From contig CAYMWF010000100.1 of the NCBI GenBank assembly GCA_964394085.1, positions 1 to 17,190 on the forward strand: 17,190 nucleotides of DNA, written 5' to 3'. The notes beneath the pieces were generated by a model. It saw nothing but the letters and a program-made list of their open reading frames with translations, had not been told where the DNA came from and did no database searches. This DNA comes from CAYMWF01 sp964394085 [NCBI: uncultured Gemmatimonadota bacterium] (GTDB taxonomy: Bacteria; GCA-2686955; CAYMWF01). The first letter of the stretch is position 1. The number at the start of each line of letters is the position of its first letter. A program made the position numbers and the translations under genes. Shown piece after piece: positions 7,192 through 14,210 of the stretch.

Positions 7192-7539
7192 ATGGCAAAG
7201 CGTGTGTACGGATACAAGTGCGGGGAATGCGGCTTCATCAACTATCCTTACCGGATGCGCTGCGGAAAGTGCGGAAAAACCACGTACATGGATTTCGAGC
7301 AGGTTCCGCTTCCCGAAAAAGGCAAGCTGCTGACCTTTACTTTCGTTTATAACCTGCCCGGTGATTTCGAGGTGGCCAAACTCGGTATAGGCATAGTGGA
7401 GCTCGAGAACGGCGTTCGCGTTACGGGGCAGATACGCATCGACGAGCCCGAGCTCGGAATGGATGTGACCGGCAAGGTCGAAGTGGTCAGGACGGCCGCG
7501 TACGACAAGTATTACGGCTTCGTCTTTACGAAAGCATGA
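7192..7539 (+). CDS. DUF35 zinc-ribbon / OB-fold partner of the thiolase-fold protein
   Basis: The 115-residue product has a rubredoxin-like zinc ribbon at the N-terminus with Cys10, Cys13, Cys24 and Cys27 (CGEC ... CGKC). An OB-fold half follows (KGKLLTFTFVYNLP, GIGIVELENGVRVTGQI, GMDVTGKVEVV), the normal DUF35/ACP-like layout and length. Start ATG lies 1 nt after the thiolase stop, with AGGAG 7 nt upstream inside the thiolase gene, so the two are translationally coupled. Members of this family form tight complexes with SCP-x-type thiolases, archaeal HMG-CoA pathway thiolase and the Ltp2 aldolase, and hold the CoA ester between active sites. I infer the same here: subunit of a heteromeric enzyme with the preceding protein. 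Confidence 0.93.
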   Translation: MAKRVYGYKCGECGFINYPYRMRCGKCGKTTYMDFEQVPLPEKGKLLTFTFVYNLPGDFEVAKLGIGIVELENGVRVTGQIRIDEPELGMDVTGKVEVVRTAAYDKYYGFVFTKA

Positions 7540-8393
7540 TTCCGCTTTCCGCCGGTGATTGTTTGGAGCCCGGCGTTTACGATCGGATGGCCGGGTTTTC
7601 CCGGGCGGTATACTACTCCCGCGAAGACCGGCTCGTCTGCCTGGTATCGGAAGAAGCCGGCGCCGGCCCGTTCTATATTACGTTCAGGGGCTTCCATCCG
7701 GCTCGGTGCGGGCCCTGTCTCGAGATCCGGGACGACCATTTCCGTATCGGCGGCAGCCGGGTGGAGCGTGCCAACATCCCTGTTTATGATTCATTGTTCG
7801 ACGTCGAACCTGCTGACCCGGCCGTCGTTCACTCCGGGCTCCGCCTGCTGAGGGCGAAACTACTCGAAGCGGCGCCGCCCGAAAGCCTCGTATTCCTGCT
7901 CAGGGAGGAAGCCCGCCCTGCGGTAACCACAGGACTCCCGGCCGCCGGATTCGAGGAAGCCCTCAGAACCCGCTTCTTCGAGGGTGCGGATGCGCTTTTC
8001 TCGGGTGACGTGGGAGGCGGTGCGAAGCTGCTGGGCGGATGCGGCCGCGGCCTGACGCCGTCGGGCGACGATTTTCTGGCCGGAGTGTGTTACGGCTTGA
8101 GGCTCGCTGGAAAACTTCACGGCGTTGATATGACGCGCGTCATTTCCGGCATGCTCGACTCCGCCGAAGCGGGAGGTCCGGTTTCGGAAAATTTTTTGCG
8201 CATGGCCGGTGAGGGACGTCCGACCGGGCACATGAGAAACGTCCTGGACGCACTTTACACGGGTGATACCGCCCGCCTGGAGCCGGCGGTTTCGCATCTT
8301 CTGGATTTCGGCGCGACATCCGGGGCGGATACCGCCGCCGGTCTTATCCTGACGATGGAAAGAGGTACAAAACTATGGTCTCCAAAGGACTGA
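7536..8393 (+). CDS. DUF2877 (AllH-like) carbamoyltransferase-complex subunit
   Basis: The 285-residue product carries the family signature GRGLTPSGDDFLAG (170-183) and a second conserved block FGATSGADTAAGLIL near the C-terminus (~258-272). These define DUF2877, the family of E. coli YlbF/AllH. AllH acts with FdrA/AllF and YlbE/AllG as oxamate carbamoyltransferase, which converts oxalurate and phosphate to oxamate and carbamoyl phosphate. The ATG overlaps the stop of the DUF35 gene (ATGA at 7536-7539) and has no good ribosome site of its own, so translation depends on coupling. It overlaps the fdrA-like gene by 19 nt. Inference: third subunit of an AllFGH-like complex; the real substrate here may differ because no other allantoin-pathway gene is present. 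Confidence 0.85.
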   Translation: MIPLSAGDCLEPGVYDRMAGFSRAVYYSREDRLVCLVSEEAGAGPFYITFRGFHPARCGPCLEIRDDHFRIGGSRVERANIPVYDSLFDVEPADPAVVHSGLRLLRAKLLEAAPPESLVFLLREEARPAVTTGLPAAGFEEALRTRFFEGADALFSGDVGGGAKLLGGCGRGLTPSGDDFLAGVCYGLRLAGKLHGVDMTRVISGMLDSAEAGGPVSENFLRMAGEGRPTGHMRNVLDALYTGDTARLEPAVSHLLDFGATSGADTAAGLILTMERGTKLWSPKD

Positions 8394-9946
8394 TACGAAA
8401 AGGGGAGTACTACGATTCGGTTACTCTCATGCTGGCCGGACGCGAACTCACCGGCCTGGAGGGCGTGCAGGACGCCGCCGTGGTGATGGGTACCCGCGAA
8501 AACCGCGCCATTCTCGAGAACTCGGGGCTTCTGCTCGACGAATTCGAAAAAGCGGGTGATTCCGATCTGCTGGTGGCGGTAAAAGCGGAGACCGAGAAGA
8601 CAGCCGTCGAGGCTTTCGAGAGGCTCGACCTTATTTTCGCCGAATCGAAAAAACGCAAAGGGAGCGGCCGCGTTTACCGGCCGGCGAGCCTGGACGGCGC
8701 CCTGGAAGTCCTGCCAGAAGCGAACCTGGCGATCGTCTCGGTTGCGGGAGCCTACGCGGGGGACGTGGCCATGTCTGCTCTCGATCACGGTGTCCACCTG
8801 ATGATTTTCTCGGACAATGTTCCCCTGGATACTGAAATAGAACTCAAGAAAACAGCTTCGGAGAAGGGCCTGTTCGTCATGGGCCCCGACTGCGGCACCG
8901 CCATCCTCAACGGCGTCCCGCTCGGGTTCGCCAACTCGGTAAAACGGGGCCACATCGGACTGGTCGCCGCTTCGGGAACCGGGCTCCAGGAAGTGAGCTG
9001 CATCGCGACCGCCCTCGGTGCCGGAATCTCCCAGGCCCTCGGGACGGGGGGGCGCGATGTGACCGACGAGGTGGGCGGAATCTCCTTCCTTGAAGGCATC
9101 CGCGTCCTCGAAGAAGATCCGGCCACGAAGGTGATAGTGCTCGTATCGAAGCCGCCGGGAGCGAAAGTCGTGAAGAGCGTCACCGATCTCATTGAAAAGG
9201 TGAAGAAACCCGTGGTCGCCATCCTGCTCGGATCAGAGGACGGCCTCGTCGCGGACGGAGTCTTCAACGCCGCCACCCTTGAAGAAGCCGCCTTCGCCGC
9301 CGCGTTTCTGGCCGAAATTCCCGACATGGAAAACGTGGGGGAGAAGGTGAAGGCGGCGCTGGCCGGCAGAAGCGATCCCTTCCTGGGTATGATCGACGGC
9401 GTGGCGAAAAAGATCGAGCCCGGGAGGAAGTTCATCCGCGGCCTTTTCAGCGGCGGCACTTTCTGCACCGAGACCCAGCTCATACTCGAGCAACTCGGCG
9501 TCGGGCCGCTCAACTCGAACGCGCCCGCCGGAAAATCGAAGCCGCTGACTGACAACATGAAGAGCGTCGGACACACCATCATCGACATGGGAGCGGATGA
9601 GTTCACCGTAGGACGCCCCCACCCGATGATCGATTTCAGCCTGAGGAAGCGGCGCATGCTCGAAGAAGCCGCCGACCCTGAAACAGCGGTCATCCTCATC
9701 GACGTGGTGCTCGGCTTCGGCTCGAACCTGGATCCTGCCGGTGAGCTTGAGGATACGATTTCCAAAGTGATCGTCGCCGGCGTTCCCGTGATCGTGTCCG
9801 TAACGGGAACTTCGTCGGATCCGCAGGGCGTCAACAGGGTCGCTTCGCGGTTGACCGGCGCGGGAGCGGCGGTGAACTTCTCCAACGCCCAGGCCGCCAG
9901 GCTCACGGGAGCGCTTGCGCAGGCGGTGGATAAAAAGCAAACGTGA
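8375..9946 (+). CDS. fdrA: FdrA family acyl-CoA-synthetase-like protein (AllF-like)
   Basis: The 523-residue product is a full-length FdrA. It has an N-terminal domain of ~100 residues with the TRENRAILENSG segment. A CoA-binding Rossmann unit like the succinyl-CoA synthetase alpha subunit follows (LAIVSVAGAYAGDVAMSAL; GHIGLVAASGTGLQEVSC; GTGGRDVTDEVGGIS). A CoA-ligase-like C-terminal half holds the family motif RGLFSGGTFC with Cys364 and LIDVVLGFGSNLDPAGEL. The ATG at 8375 lies inside the preceding gene, with GAGGT about 9 nt upstream. In E. coli FdrA (AllF) is a subunit of oxamate carbamoyltransferase. Next to DUF2877 and DUF1116 genes it should form the same three-part complex. No carbamate kinase gene is in the window, so use of a carbamoyl phosphate product for ATP cannot be shown here. 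Confidence 0.93.
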   Translation: MVSKGLIRKGEYYDSVTLMLAGRELTGLEGVQDAAVVMGTRENRAILENSGLLLDEFEKAGDSDLLVAVKAETEKTAVEAFERLDLIFAESKKRKGSGRVYRPASLDGALEVLPEANLAIVSVAGAYAGDVAMSALDHGVHLMIFSDNVPLDTEIELKKTASEKGLFVMGPDCGTAILNGVPLGFANSVKRGHIGLVAASGTGLQEVSCIATALGAGISQALGTGGRDVTDEVGGISFLEGIRVLEEDPATKVIVLVSKPPGAKVVKSVTDLIEKVKKPVVAILLGSEDGLVADGVFNAATLEEAAFAAAFLAEIPDMENVGEKVKAALAGRSDPFLGMIDGVAKKIEPGRKFIRGLFSGGTFCTETQLILEQLGVGPLNSNAPAGKSKPLTDNMKSVGHTIIDMGADEFTVGRPHPMIDFSLRKRRMLEEAADPETAVILIDVVLGFGSNLDPAGELEDTISKVIVAGVPVIVSVTGTSSDPQGVNRVASRLTGAGAAVNFSNAQAARLTGALAQAVDKKQT

Positions 9947-9985
9947 AAAAACGGCGGCGGCACGGCGGCGCAAGGGAGATAAAAC

Positions 9986-11410
9986 ATGTCGATCGGTAAT
10001 CTGTTCAATAAAGAGACGGCCGTGGTGAACATCGGTCTCGAGTCGTTCAAGGAGACCGTGGAGATGACGGGCACCGCGGTGATCCAGGTGGACTGGAAGC
10101 CGCCGATGAGCGTCGACCCGAAGGCCCGTGCTCTCCTGAAAGCAGCATCCGGTTCGATCCGCGAAGCCAACGGCGAGGCGGTTCAGCGGGTTCTGAAAGC
10201 AACTCCCCGGCTTGCGGGTATGGCCCCGGCGGTCGACGTCGTCCCGGGCATGACCGAAAACACGCTTCTTCACGCGGGGCCGCCCATCGAATGGCCGCGG
10301 ATGTGCGGGCCGATGCGCGGCGCCGTTATCGGGGCGCTCCTCTACGAAAACCGCGCCTCCTCCGCCGATGAAGCCGAGGAACTGGCCGCATCCGGCGATA
10401 TCAGGTTCGCCCCCTGCCACGAGCACGACGCCGTGGGGCCGATGGCCGGCATCGTGTCGCCGTCCATGCCCGTTTTCATCATCGAAAACGGAACCGGCGG
10501 AAACAAAGCTTTCACGACCATGAACGAAGGGCTCGGAAAGGTGCTCCGGTACGGCGCTTTCAGCGAGGACGTGGTCGAGCGGCTCCGCTGGATGGAGAAG
10601 ACGCTCTTCACCGTCCTGGCCGGAGCCCTCGACGCCGCGGGGCCGGTGGATCTCAAGCAGATCATCGCACAGGCTCTCCACATGGGAGACGAGGTCCATA
10701 ACAGGAACCGTGCCGCAACATCGCTTCTGTACAGGGCTCTCGCGCCCGGAATCGTCAGGAGCGCACCTGATACCGCCGCGGCCGCCGAGGCGCTCGATTT
10801 CATCGACGGCAACGACCACTTCTTCCTCAACCTGTCGATGGCGGCATGCAAGGCCTCTCTCGATGCGGCGAAGGATGTTCCGGGCAGCAGCCTCGTCACT
10901 GTCATGACCAGGAACGGGGTCGACTTCGGGATCAGACTCGCCGGCACGGGCGGCGAATGGTTCACGGGCCCGGCCGCGGTGCCCGATGCTCTCTACTTTC
11001 CCGGTTTCACCCGCGAGGACGCGAACCCCGATATCGGCGACAGCTCGATAACCGAGACGAACGGCCTGGGCGGGTTCGCCATCGCCGCGTCGCCCGCAAT
11101 CGTCCAGTTCGTGGGCGGAAGCGCCGCCGACGCCCTTAACTACACGAGAAAGATGTACGAAATCGTTTTCGCCGACAACGAAGCATACCAGGTTCCATCC
11201 CTCGATTTCCGCGGCACTCCGACCGGCATCGACGTAACCGCCGTGGTCGAGAAAAACGTGCTGCCGTTCATCGACACCGGCGTGGCCCACCGCGAACCCG
11301 GCGTCGGACAGGTCGGAGCCGGCGTCCTCGAAGCCCCCCCGGAGCCGTTCATTGCGGCTTATGAAGGGTTCGCCCGAACGTTCGATCGGAAAGATCCCTG
11401 CATCCGCTGA
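9986..11410 (+). CDS. DUF1116 (AllG-like) carbamoyltransferase-complex subunit
   Basis: The 474-residue product matches DUF1116 (E. coli YlbE/AllG) in length and in its conserved segments: RMCGPMRGAVIGALLYE (~95-111), APCHEHDAVGPMAGIVSP with Cys144/His145/His147 (~142-159), GNDHFFLNLSMAACK (~273-287) and TRNGVDFGIRLAGTGGEWF (~306-324). Just past these lies GFTREDANPDIGDSSITETNG. GGGAGA lies 6 nt before the ATG, after a 39-nt gap from fdrA, the largest gap in the operon. It is the last gene of the operon; hairpins follow the stop. Partner of the FdrA and DUF2877 products; catalytic details are not known to me, and the assignment of the carbamoyl-transfer role is by family, not proof. Confidence 0.9.
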   Translation: MSIGNLFNKETAVVNIGLESFKETVEMTGTAVIQVDWKPPMSVDPKARALLKAASGSIREANGEAVQRVLKATPRLAGMAPAVDVVPGMTENTLLHAGPPIEWPRMCGPMRGAVIGALLYENRASSADEAEELAASGDIRFAPCHEHDAVGPMAGIVSPSMPVFIIENGTGGNKAFTTMNEGLGKVLRYGAFSEDVVERLRWMEKTLFTVLAGALDAAGPVDLKQIIAQALHMGDEVHNRNRAATSLLYRALAPGIVRSAPDTAAAAEALDFIDGNDHFFLNLSMAACKASLDAAKDVPGSSLVTVMTRNGVDFGIRLAGTGGEWFTGPAAVPDALYFPGFTREDANPDIGDSSITETNGLGGFAIAASPAIVQFVGGSAADALNYTRKMYEIVFADNEAYQVPSLDFRGTPTGIDVTAVVEKNVLPFIDTGVAHREPGVGQVGAGVLEAPPEPFIAAYEGFARTFDRKDPCIR

Positions 11411-11437
11411 TCCCGGACAAAGGCCGCCGCCGGTCAG

Positions 11438-11468
11438 ACCCCATGGAAGCCTGCACTTTCCAGGGGGT
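11438..11468 (+). terminator. Stem-loop after the operon (terminator-like, no U-run)
   Basis: ACCCCATGGAA (11438-11448) pairs with TTCCAGGGGGT (11458-11468) with a single mismatch and a 9-nt loop, starting 28 nt past the stop of the DUF1116 gene. No U-run follows, so it may be an mRNA-end stabilising stem or part of a factor-dependent end, not a clear intrinsic terminator. Confidence 0.4.
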
Positions 11469-11475
11469 GACGGTT

Positions 11476-11503
11476 CCGATATGACCGCAGTGAAACATAT
11501 CGG
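11476..11503. other. Perfect 8-bp inverted repeat after the operon
   Basis: CCGATATG (11476-11483) and CATATCGG (11496-11503) flank a 12-nt loop, directly after the preceding stem-loop. The two stems together may form the 3' end of the operon transcript, or mark the left edge of the accessory island. The rest of 11504-11670 shows no gene, only a tight GGGGCA/TGCCCC stem at 11601-11613. Confidence 0.4.
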
Positions 11504-11670
11504 TTCACGCGAGGAGCCTCCCTCAAAAAGTTGCATAAGCTCACAACAGCAAGAATGATCAGATTGATAGGGAGGCCGAGGCGCGTGAAAGTATCGAATT
11601 TCGGGGCAATGCCCCAAGGATGTTCAACGGGTGTTGGGTTGTTTTTCCTGCTCTTTCCCGTAAAAATGAC

Positions 11671-11698
11671 TTGACATAACCGGTTTTACGCGTAAATT
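11671..11698 (+). promoter_or_regulatory. Promoter placing transcription start at the ATPase start codon
   Basis: TTGACA (11671-11676, perfect -35) is followed after 16 nt by TAAATT (11693-11698; four of six -10 bases). The expected start of transcription is about 11705-11707, at the GTG at 11707. No ribosome site precedes that codon, so a leaderless mRNA is likely. Confidence 0.5.
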
Positions 11699-11705
11699 TG
11701 GTTAT
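11676..11705. promoter_or_regulatory. Nested 30-bp dyad over the promoter and start site
   Basis: The perfect 12-bp palindrome TTTACGCGTAAA (11685-11696) is flanked symmetrically, 3 nt away on each side, by ATAACC (11676-11681) and GGTTAT (11700-11705), which are inverted copies of each other. The whole dyad is centred at 11690/11691, covers the spacer and -10 box and ends 1 nt before the GTG. It looks like an operator, possibly for autoregulation. Confidence 0.5.
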
Positions 11706-11706
11706 C

Positions 11707-12915
11707 GTGCGACAAATTATCGAGCAATTCAGAACAATCCAAAGCTACTGGACTGAAGATTCTTGGCTGGGGCAGCGTATGCTTTTCCTGTCCGGGCCGA
11801 GACAGGTGGGCAAAACCACCCTGGTGAAATCCACGCTATGTCCCGACAAGGCCGGATACTTCAACTGGGATAACAGAAAAGTTCGTCTGGCCTGGCAGAT
11901 GGATGCCGATTTTTTTGCGGCTGCTGATTCAGAATGGATATGCTTTGATGAAATTCATAAGCGTCCCGGCTGGAAAGATATCCTGAAGGGGATATTTGAT
12001 GTCCATTCCGATCGCTTCAGGTTTGTGATAACCGGCAGCGCCCGACTGGAAACGTTCAAAAAAAGCGGAGATTCCCTGGTCGGCAGGTATTTCCAGACAC
12101 GCTTGTTCCCGCTCAATCTCCCGGATCTCACCTGTAATGATTTTTCCTTGCCGGATAATCCCGAAGAATTGCTTGACTCGGCTTCATCTCTCCCGGATGC
12201 GCCGGAATTCGAGGATTTAATGCAGCTTGGCGGCTTTCCGGAGCCATTCTTCAAATCTTCTGAAACATTCTGGAAAAGATGGTCGATGAACCACCGTGAT
12301 CTCATAATTCAGGAGGACCTGCGCGATTTAACCAGGATTATGGAACTGGATAAGATCGAATACCTCCTGGAACTGCTTGAACCCGCCGTCGGCAATACAA
12401 TCAGTTACAGCAACCTGGCCCGTGACCTTGAAACGACCCACGGCAGTATAAAGCGATGGCTGGAAAGCCTAAATAAAGTGCAGCTTGTTTTTCCGGTATC
12501 GCCGTTCAGCAGAAATATCCGCCGGTCATACAGGCAGGAAAGAAAATGGTACTATATGGATTGGCGCGCCGCCGGAATCAACCGCTTTGAGAATTTCGTC
12601 TCCTCTTCCCTGCATCGCGCGGTATCTCTCTATACCGACCGTTTCGGCGAAAAGATGCAGCTTCATTTCATTCGCACCCATGACGGTACCGAAGTCGACT
12701 TTTTAATCACCTTGAATAATAGACCCTGGCTGTTAATCGAGGCAAGGGAAGGAAAACCCGATGCATCGCGGGCTGTTTACCGTTTCTGCGAGGAACTCGA
12801 CGTACCCTGCCTGATTGTCACAAAACAGAAAAACGTCTGCAGAAAAATCAAACACGACGGACGCCAGAAAATCTACGCCGTCTCCTGGGCCAAACTCGGC
12901 CAGGTCCTGCCTTGA
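11707..12915 (+). CDS. AAA+ ATPase with C-terminal DUF4143 domain, copy 1
   Basis: About 402 residues. Start is GTG 11707; TTG 11698 is also in frame but overlaps the -10 box. The AAA_14-type ATPase has Walker A GPRQVGKT soon after the N-terminus, Walker B ICFDEIHKRPGW, and the sensor-like ITGSARLETFKKSGDSLVGR with R-finger-like arginines. A winged-helix-like middle (ISYSNLARDLETTHGSIKRWL) follows, then DUF4143 with nuclease-like GTEVDFLI ... PWLLIEAREG (E-V-D ... E-x-R in place of the commoner E-x-K). These proteins are common in bacteria and archaea and often mobile, but their cell role is not settled. Lower GC and different codon use than the operon upstream suggest it is foreign. It faces copy 2 (14134-13001) tail to tail, with 85 bp between the stops. 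Confidence 0.9.
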   Translation: MRQIIEQFRTIQSYWTEDSWLGQRMLFLSGPRQVGKTTLVKSTLCPDKAGYFNWDNRKVRLAWQMDADFFAAADSEWICFDEIHKRPGWKDILKGIFDVHSDRFRFVITGSARLETFKKSGDSLVGRYFQTRLFPLNLPDLTCNDFSLPDNPEELLDSASSLPDAPEFEDLMQLGGFPEPFFKSSETFWKRWSMNHRDLIIQEDLRDLTRIMELDKIEYLLELLEPAVGNTISYSNLARDLETTHGSIKRWLESLNKVQLVFPVSPFSRNIRRSYRQERKWYYMDWRAAGINRFENFVSSSLHRAVSLYTDRFGEKMQLHFIRTHDGTEVDFLITLNNRPWLLIEAREGKPDASRAVYRFCEELDVPCLIVTKQKNVCRKIKHDGRQKIYAVSWAKLGQVLP

Positions 12916-13000
12916 AACAGCCGCAAGCTGTTGCGGGGCGGCGCCGACCAGCCTTGCCGGCCGTCTTTTGAAAGGCTGCCGGGAACACCGTGCGGAAGGG

Positions 13001-14134
13001 TCATGCCAGGGAGAGGTCGGCCAGCCAGTTCTGGGCTTCCCGTATTTCCGGACCGCCGGGATAGGTTTTTTCCCGGACGGGCTCTCCGGCAATCTGCACT
13101 TTTTTCACCCCGGGAAAATATTTATCGAAGCAGGCGAAGTTCGGGCTTTTTCCCGATGCCCCCCATTTCACTTCAAGCATGAGAAACGGTGCGTCATCCC
13201 GCGTGATAAAGAAATCGATCTCTTTGCCGTCCCTGGTTCGCAGATAGTACAAACCCGATTGCACTCCCAGGCAGTCTTCGAGATAATGGCGCTCCTTGAG
13301 CAGAGCGCAAGCGGTGAGGTTTTCCAGTTTAACACCGTTATCTCCGATTACCTGACCCGTATCAAAGAAGTAGTACTTGGGCGCTTTTAAGAGCGATCGA
13401 GCGATGTTTCTATGCCATGGCGCGACCTTGAAAACGATATACATGTTCTCGAGCACTGTCAGCCATCTCTTGATACTCCTGTCGGAATGCTGTAAGTCCC
13501 TGGCAAGGGAGCTGTACGATATGGGGCTGCCCACCCGGTTGCGCAGGAGCTGAATCAGGGTTTCGATAGCCGTTATTTCCTTAATACTCTCAAGATCGAC
13601 CATATCCTGCTTGATGATGATGTCGAGATGGGTCCGTTTCCACCGGTTGTAGAATCCGGGGGCGCCTTCGAGATAAGGCTCGGGAAAGCCGCCGCATTCG
13701 AGAAGACGCTCGAGCCCGGCCCGTATGTCGCCGGAAGGAGCAGCCGTCTTTATTTCTTTCAGATCAAGAGGGTGAAGCCGGAAAGGAAAGAAGCGTCCTG
13801 CCATGGAATCGCCCACTTTCCTGTACGTGTCCAGTCTGGCGCTGCCCGTAACGATAATGGACGGCGGAATCCCCTCGGTGTCGTAGATTCCTTTGAGCCA
13901 GGATTTCCAGTTCTTCATCTTGTGGAGCTCATCGAGGATGACCAGCTCTTTGGCCCTGTCCCACGAACGTTCCATGAGCGCGAGGCGGTGTTCGGGATTG
14001 TCGTAGTTCAGGTAATCGGCGTCATCCGACAGCATTTTGGCCAGAGTCGTCTTGCCGACCTGCCTCGGGCCGGAAAGCAGAACGATCTTTCGGGGTAGAT
14101 CCCGCAGAATATGCTGCTCAAGGTATCGCTTCAT
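13001..14134 (-). CDS. AAA+ ATPase with C-terminal DUF4143 domain, copy 2
   Basis: The 377-residue product begins MKRYLEQHIL, the usual start of this family. An in-frame codon 21 nt further out (14155) would lie within the promoter. Walker A is GPRQVGKT (22-29) and Walker B VILDELHK (65-72). ITGSARLD-type sensor (here VTGSARLDTYRKVGDS), GRFFPFRLHPLDL and the winged-helix segment ISYSSLARDLQHSDRSIKRWL match copy 1 closely. DUF4143 carries GKEIDFFITRDDAP followed by LMLEVKWG, the intact E-x-K form. Copy 1 and copy 2 are paralogs but far from identical, so this is not a recent local duplication. No ribosome site precedes the ATG; promoter position implies a leaderless mRNA. Function unknown; DNA-linked ATPase, possibly in defence or mobile-element upkeep. 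Confidence 0.9.
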   Translation of the reverse strand: MKRYLEQHILRDLPRKIVLLSGPRQVGKTTLAKMLSDDADYLNYDNPEHRLALMERSWDRAKELVILDELHKMKNWKSWLKGIYDTEGIPPSIIVTGSARLDTYRKVGDSMAGRFFPFRLHPLDLKEIKTAAPSGDIRAGLERLLECGGFPEPYLEGAPGFYNRWKRTHLDIIIKQDMVDLESIKEITAIETLIQLLRNRVGSPISYSSLARDLQHSDRSIKRWLTVLENMYIVFKVAPWHRNIARSLLKAPKYYFFDTGQVIGDNGVKLENLTACALLKERHYLEDCLGVQSGLYYLRTRDGKEIDFFITRDDAPFLMLEVKWGASGKSPNFACFDKYFPGVKKVQIAGEPVREKTYPGGPEIREAQNWLADLSLA

Positions 14135-14139
14135 GTTGG

Positions 14140-14182
14140 CAATTTCGACAGGCAAGTCGAAAATGTCAAGACAATTTCGACA
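14140..14182. promoter_or_regulatory. Dyad plus direct repeats over the copy 2 promoter
   Basis: CAATTTCGACA occurs at 14140-14150 and again at 14172-14182, exactly 32 bp apart (about three helix turns). The right copy is also one arm of a dyad, GTCGAAAATGTC (14156-14167) against GACAATTTCGAC (14170-14181), with one mismatch and a 2-nt centre. The dyad covers the -35 box and the left direct repeat covers the -10. This arrangement suits cooperative repressor binding. Confidence 0.45.
14141..14169 (-). promoter_or_regulatory. Promoter placing transcription start at the copy 2 ATG
   Basis: On the minus strand TTGACA (14169-14164, perfect -35) is followed after 17 nt by GAAATT (14146-14141, weak -10). 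The expected start of transcription, about 14135-14134, coincides with the ATG at 14134. Layout matches the promoter of copy 1: -35 begins 35 nt before the start codon here and 36 nt before it there. Confidence 0.45.
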
Positions 14183-14210
14183 TGAAGGGCGAAAAAGTCA
14201 AAAACCTTAG

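Noticed and set aside
6090-7241. Minus-strand open frame of 383 codons opposite the thiolase-fold gene
   Set aside because: Shadow of a conserved thiolase-fold gene. Its His/Asp/Val-rich translation lacks any family motif.
8785-10170. Minus-strand open frame of 461 codons opposite fdrA
   Set aside because: Serine/proline-rich shadow of the plus-strand gene, with no recognisable domain and no ribosome site.
9233-11617. Very long minus-strand open frame (794 codons) opposite fdrA and the DUF1116 gene
   Set aside because: It is antisense to two well-supported genes with clear family motifs. Its Arg/His/Gly-rich translation shows no family, and long antisense frames are common in GC-rich coding DNA.
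12916-13000. Bidirectional terminator between the ATPase genes
   Set aside because: Stems AACAGC/GCTGTT and CAGCCTT/AAGGCTG are short or long-looped and lack T-runs on either strand.
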